Source: Chloroflexota bacterium (GTDB taxonomy: Bacteria > Chloroflexota > Anaerolineae > Anaerolineales > Villigracilaceae). From it: a stretch of DNA of 22,592 bases. The position numbers were made by a program, and so were the translations under genes. The notes beneath the pieces are model-generated. The model worked only from the letters and a program-made list of their open reading frames with translations, was not told the origin of the DNA and did no database searches. The stretch spans positions 1 to 22,592 of the forward strand of contig JAJYOH010000024.1 in the NCBI GenBank assembly GCA_021796315.1. The letters run 5' to 3'. This document shows, in pieces, positions 20,822 to 22,592 of the stretch (the first letter of the stretch is position 1; the number at the start of each line of letters is the position of its first letter).

Positions 20822-21781
20822 TTAATTATCTACGTAAATATCCGCGAACAAATCTTCCAGCGCGGGTTCGGGTGAAGTCTCGGCGAATTCAACAGCCTTG
20901 ACAACTTCCTCGTCAACCTGCGATTCGATTTCGTCCAACGCCTTCGCGGCGGCGGTTTTCTTTTCCAATAATTGCTTGCGGAAGATTCCGATCGGGTCGC
21001 TTTCTTCCCACTTCTTGACCTCTTCCTGCTTGCGATAACGTTCCGGGTCGCCCATCGAATGTCCGCGATAACGATAGGTCACGGCTTCGAGCAAATAAGG
21101 CTCGCCATTTTTGCGGACGTACTCAATTGCTTCCCTGGCTGCATCGTGAACCTTCATCACATCCATGCCATCGACACGTGAATTTTTCATGCCATAGCCT
21201 TCGGCTTTTTGGCGAATCTCAGAAACCGCCGAAGCGCGTTCAACTGCCGTGCCCATGCCATATTGATTATTCTCGCAAACCCACAGCACGCGCAATCCCC
21301 AGGTCTTGGCAAGATTGAGCGCCTCGTGGAAATAACCGATGTTGGTCGCGCCATCGCCAAACATGCAAATCGTGACGTTATCGTTGCCGGCATATTGATC
21401 GCCTAACGCGAGTCCCGAAGCGATCGGCAGGTGTCCGCCGACGATGGCATGTCCGCCCCACATGTTCCTGGTCGTGTCCGCCATGTGCATCGAGCCGCCC
21501 TTGCCCTTCGATGTGCCTGTTGCCTTTCCAAGCAATTCCGCCATCACTTCATTGGCCGAAATGCCGCAGTTCAACGCCACTCCATGATCGCGATAAGCTG
21601 TGATCACGCGATCACGCGGCTCACGCGCCGCGATCAAACCTGTCGAGACCGCTTCCTGTCCAATGTACAGGTGCATGAACCCGCCGATCTTCCCAGCCTG
21701 GTACAGTTCCGCGCCGCGCTCTTCCACGCGGCGGATCAAAACCATTTGATGATACAGATCAAGTTGTTGTTCCTTCTTCAT
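20822..21781 (-). CDS. pdhA: Pyruvate dehydrogenase E1 component, alpha subunit
   Basis: 319 residues from the ATG at 21781, where GGAG sits 7 nt upstream; a start 12 codons earlier adds only a poor hydrophobic stretch and is rejected. YRDHG near 63-67, GKGGSMHM, GGHAIVGG, the ThDP motif GDGATN (142-147) with ENNQYGMGT, and the RYRGHSMGDPERYR loop identify E1-alpha of pyruvate dehydrogenase. It binds thiamine diphosphate with pdhB and decarboxylates pyruvate. It is the first gene of pdhA-pdhB-pdhC. An intrinsic-terminator-like hairpin with six U lies 25 nt upstream of the start, inside the predicted leader. Confidence 0.93.
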   Translation of the reverse strand: MKKEQQLDLYHQMVLIRRVEERGAELYQAGKIGGFMHLYIGQEAVSTGLIAAREPRDRVITAYRDHGVALNCGISANEVMAELLGKATGTSKGKGGSMHMADTTRNMWGGHAIVGGHLPIASGLALGDQYAGNDNVTICMFGDGATNIGYFHEALNLAKTWGLRVLWVCENNQYGMGTAVERASAVSEIRQKAEGYGMKNSRVDGMDVMKVHDAAREAIEYVRKNGEPYLLEAVTYRYRGHSMGDPERYRKQEEVKKWEESDPIGIFRKQLLEKKTAAAKALDEIESQVDEEVVKAVEFAETSPEPALEDLFADIYVDN

Positions 21782-21805
21782 TCCTACACTCCACAAAATT
21801 ATCGC

Positions 21806-21835
21806 AAAAAATAACACCAGATTTTCGCTGGCGTT
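21806..21835 (-). terminator. Terminator-like hairpin in the pdhA leader
   Basis: On the minus strand AACGCCAG (21835-21828) pairs with CTGGTGTT (21820-21813, one G-U pair) around a 7-nt loop, then A and six T (21811-21806). It lies between the predicted promoter at 21859-21867 and the ATG, so it could act as an attenuator. A weaker T-rich run on the plus strand side (GTCTTTT) also exists. Confidence 0.6.
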
Positions 21836-21858
21836 GTCTTTTAAAAATCAAACACGTC

Positions 21859-21867
21859 ATTATATCA
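21859..21867 (-). promoter_or_regulatory. Extended -10 promoter of the pdh operon
   Basis: TGA-TATAAT on the minus strand (21867-21859) is a perfect TATAAT with an upstream TG, the extended -10 form. No good -35 is seen at 17 nt. Predicted start near 21852, giving about a 70-nt leader. Confidence 0.6.
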
Positions 21868-21914
21868 GATAATTTTAGTCCGATTTTCTATCAAATGCTC
21901 TCCACTTGCTGGTG

Positions 21915-21920
21915 TAAAAT
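21915..21920 (+). promoter_or_regulatory. Candidate -10 of the HEAT-repeat gene
   Basis: TAAAAT (5/6 match) ends 6 nt before the ATG at 21927, and no Shine-Dalgarno occurs in between. The gene would be transcribed as a leaderless mRNA, with the divergent pdh promoter 50 bp away. Confidence 0.45.
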
Positions 21921-21926
21921 AGAAAT

Positions 21927-22592
21927 ATGGACTGGCTGACAGGCGGACGAACAGGAGAGGCCAGGCGCCTCATTGTCCAACTTTCTGACCCGATAAAACA
22001 CGAGCGCGCCGCACAGGATTTGATTCACATGGGTGCGGAAGCCGTCCCTGCGTTGATTCAAACGCTTCCATCGCGGGACTCAAGCCTGCCTCCGTTATCC
22101 GCACAGATCATCGTCCGGATAGGTTCGCCTGCCATCCCCTTGCTGACAAAGACTCTCGGTGAAGCGCACCCGCTCGTGCGTGCGCAAATTTGCTACATCC
22201 TCGGGCAGATCAAAGATCGCGCTGCCGTCCCCGCTTTACTCGACGCCTTGCGCGGTGAATTTTATACTGTGCGCGCAAAGTCCGCCGCCGCACTGGGAGA
22301 GATTGGCGATCCACAGGCCATTCAATTATTATTGACCGCTCTCAAAGATAAAGAAGACAGTGTGCGCGTGTCGGCCGCGCTGGCGTTGGGAAAGTTTCAT
22401 AATCCAGCTACCTTCGATGAGATCGCCAATCTTCTGCTGGATGATCCAAAAATTGAAGTGAGGCAGGCCGCAGCGCGTGCCTTTGGAGAAACAAAAGACC
22501 CCCAGGCCCTGCCCTATTTAATGCAAGCCCTGCGTGATTCATTCTGGTGGTATGAACGCGAACAAACTGCCGACGACTTATTGCGGGCCATC
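21927..22592 (+). CDS. HEAT-repeat (PBS-lyase-type) protein, C-terminus beyond window
   Basis: 222 codons are present, open to the right edge. Repeated ~30-residue helical units have the pattern AVPALIQTL, AIPLLTKTL, AVPALLDALRGEFYTVRAKSAAALGEIGDPQAIQLLLTALKDKEDSVRVSAALALGKF, separated by short loops. This is the HEAT/PBS-lyase repeat family, which builds protein-binding scaffolds. No catalytic domain is visible so far. It starts with no ribosome binding site, with a -10-like hexamer 6 nt upstream. Function cannot be given. It is divergent from pdhA. Confidence 0.85.
   Translation, partial: MDWLTGGRTGEARRLIVQLSDPIKHERAAQDLIHMGAEAVPALIQTLPSRDSSLPPLSAQIIVRIGSPAIPLLTKTLGEAHPLVRAQICYILGQIKDRAAVPALLDALRGEFYTVRAKSAAALGEIGDPQAIQLLLTALKDKEDSVRVSAALALGKFHNPATFDEIANLLLDDPKIEVRQAAARAFGETKDPQALPYLMQALRDSFWWYEREQTADDLLRAI

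Overview
The gene content and style suggest a member of the Chloroflexota, probably an Anaerolineae-like lineage. The clues are an EF-G-like paralogue, Ser/Thr/Pro-rich lipoproteins, SAM decarboxylase genes around spermidine synthase, and many palindromic intergenic repeats. This is inference from protein style; no rRNA or tRNA lies in the window, and I saw no CRISPR array or transposase.

Layout. 1-1814 (-): an EF-G-like GTPase cut by the window edge. 1920-2969 (+): a two-gene unit of a membrane-anchored thioredoxin-like protein, whose first active-site Cys codon is an in-frame TGA followed by a SECIS-like hairpin (candidate selenoprotein), and a SAM-dependent methyltransferase. 3084-3998 (+): an alkaline-phosphatase-superfamily metalloenzyme. 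4152-6638 (+): two paralogous lipoproteins separated by a decayed copy of the 3' end of hemW. 6671-8334 (-): trmO-hemW, translationally coupled. 8598-11342 (+): a Tat-exported small protein, a PqqD-like protein, an HPr-kinase-like protein and a nucleotidyltransferase-like protein, the last three chained by ATGA overlaps. 11299-12246 (-): a glycerophosphodiester phosphodiesterase that converges on and overlaps the previous gene. 12443-15739 (+): a large secreted beta-helix protein. 15999-17610 (+): a speD-speE-speD-like operon with a structured leader. 17793-18408 (-): a small-protein/nucleotidyltransferase pair lying between a decayed copy of the pdhC 3' end and the intact pdhC. 18469-21781 (-): pdhA-pdhB-pdhC, with a leader terminator and a palindromic repeat element between pdhA and pdhB. 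21927-22592 (+): the start of a HEAT-repeat protein.

How it fits together. The housekeeping parts are pyruvate oxidation, polyamine synthesis, tRNA modification and haem handling. The accessory parts sit between them. Twice, accessory genes lie directly downstream of a minus-strand housekeeping gene and are bounded on the far side by a duplicate of that gene's 3' end (hemW and pdhC), an architecture like integration into gene 3' ends. Hairpins with related ACTTCCGA...TCGGAAGT arms recur at gene ends. Several genes without an upstream Shine-Dalgarno have a -10-like hexamer ending 6-8 nt before the ATG, suggesting leaderless or nearly leaderless transcripts. The most notable candidates for new biology are the TGA-containing thioredoxin, the Tat-substrate/PqqD/HprK/NTase cassette, and the speD-like third gene with an altered self-cleavage site.
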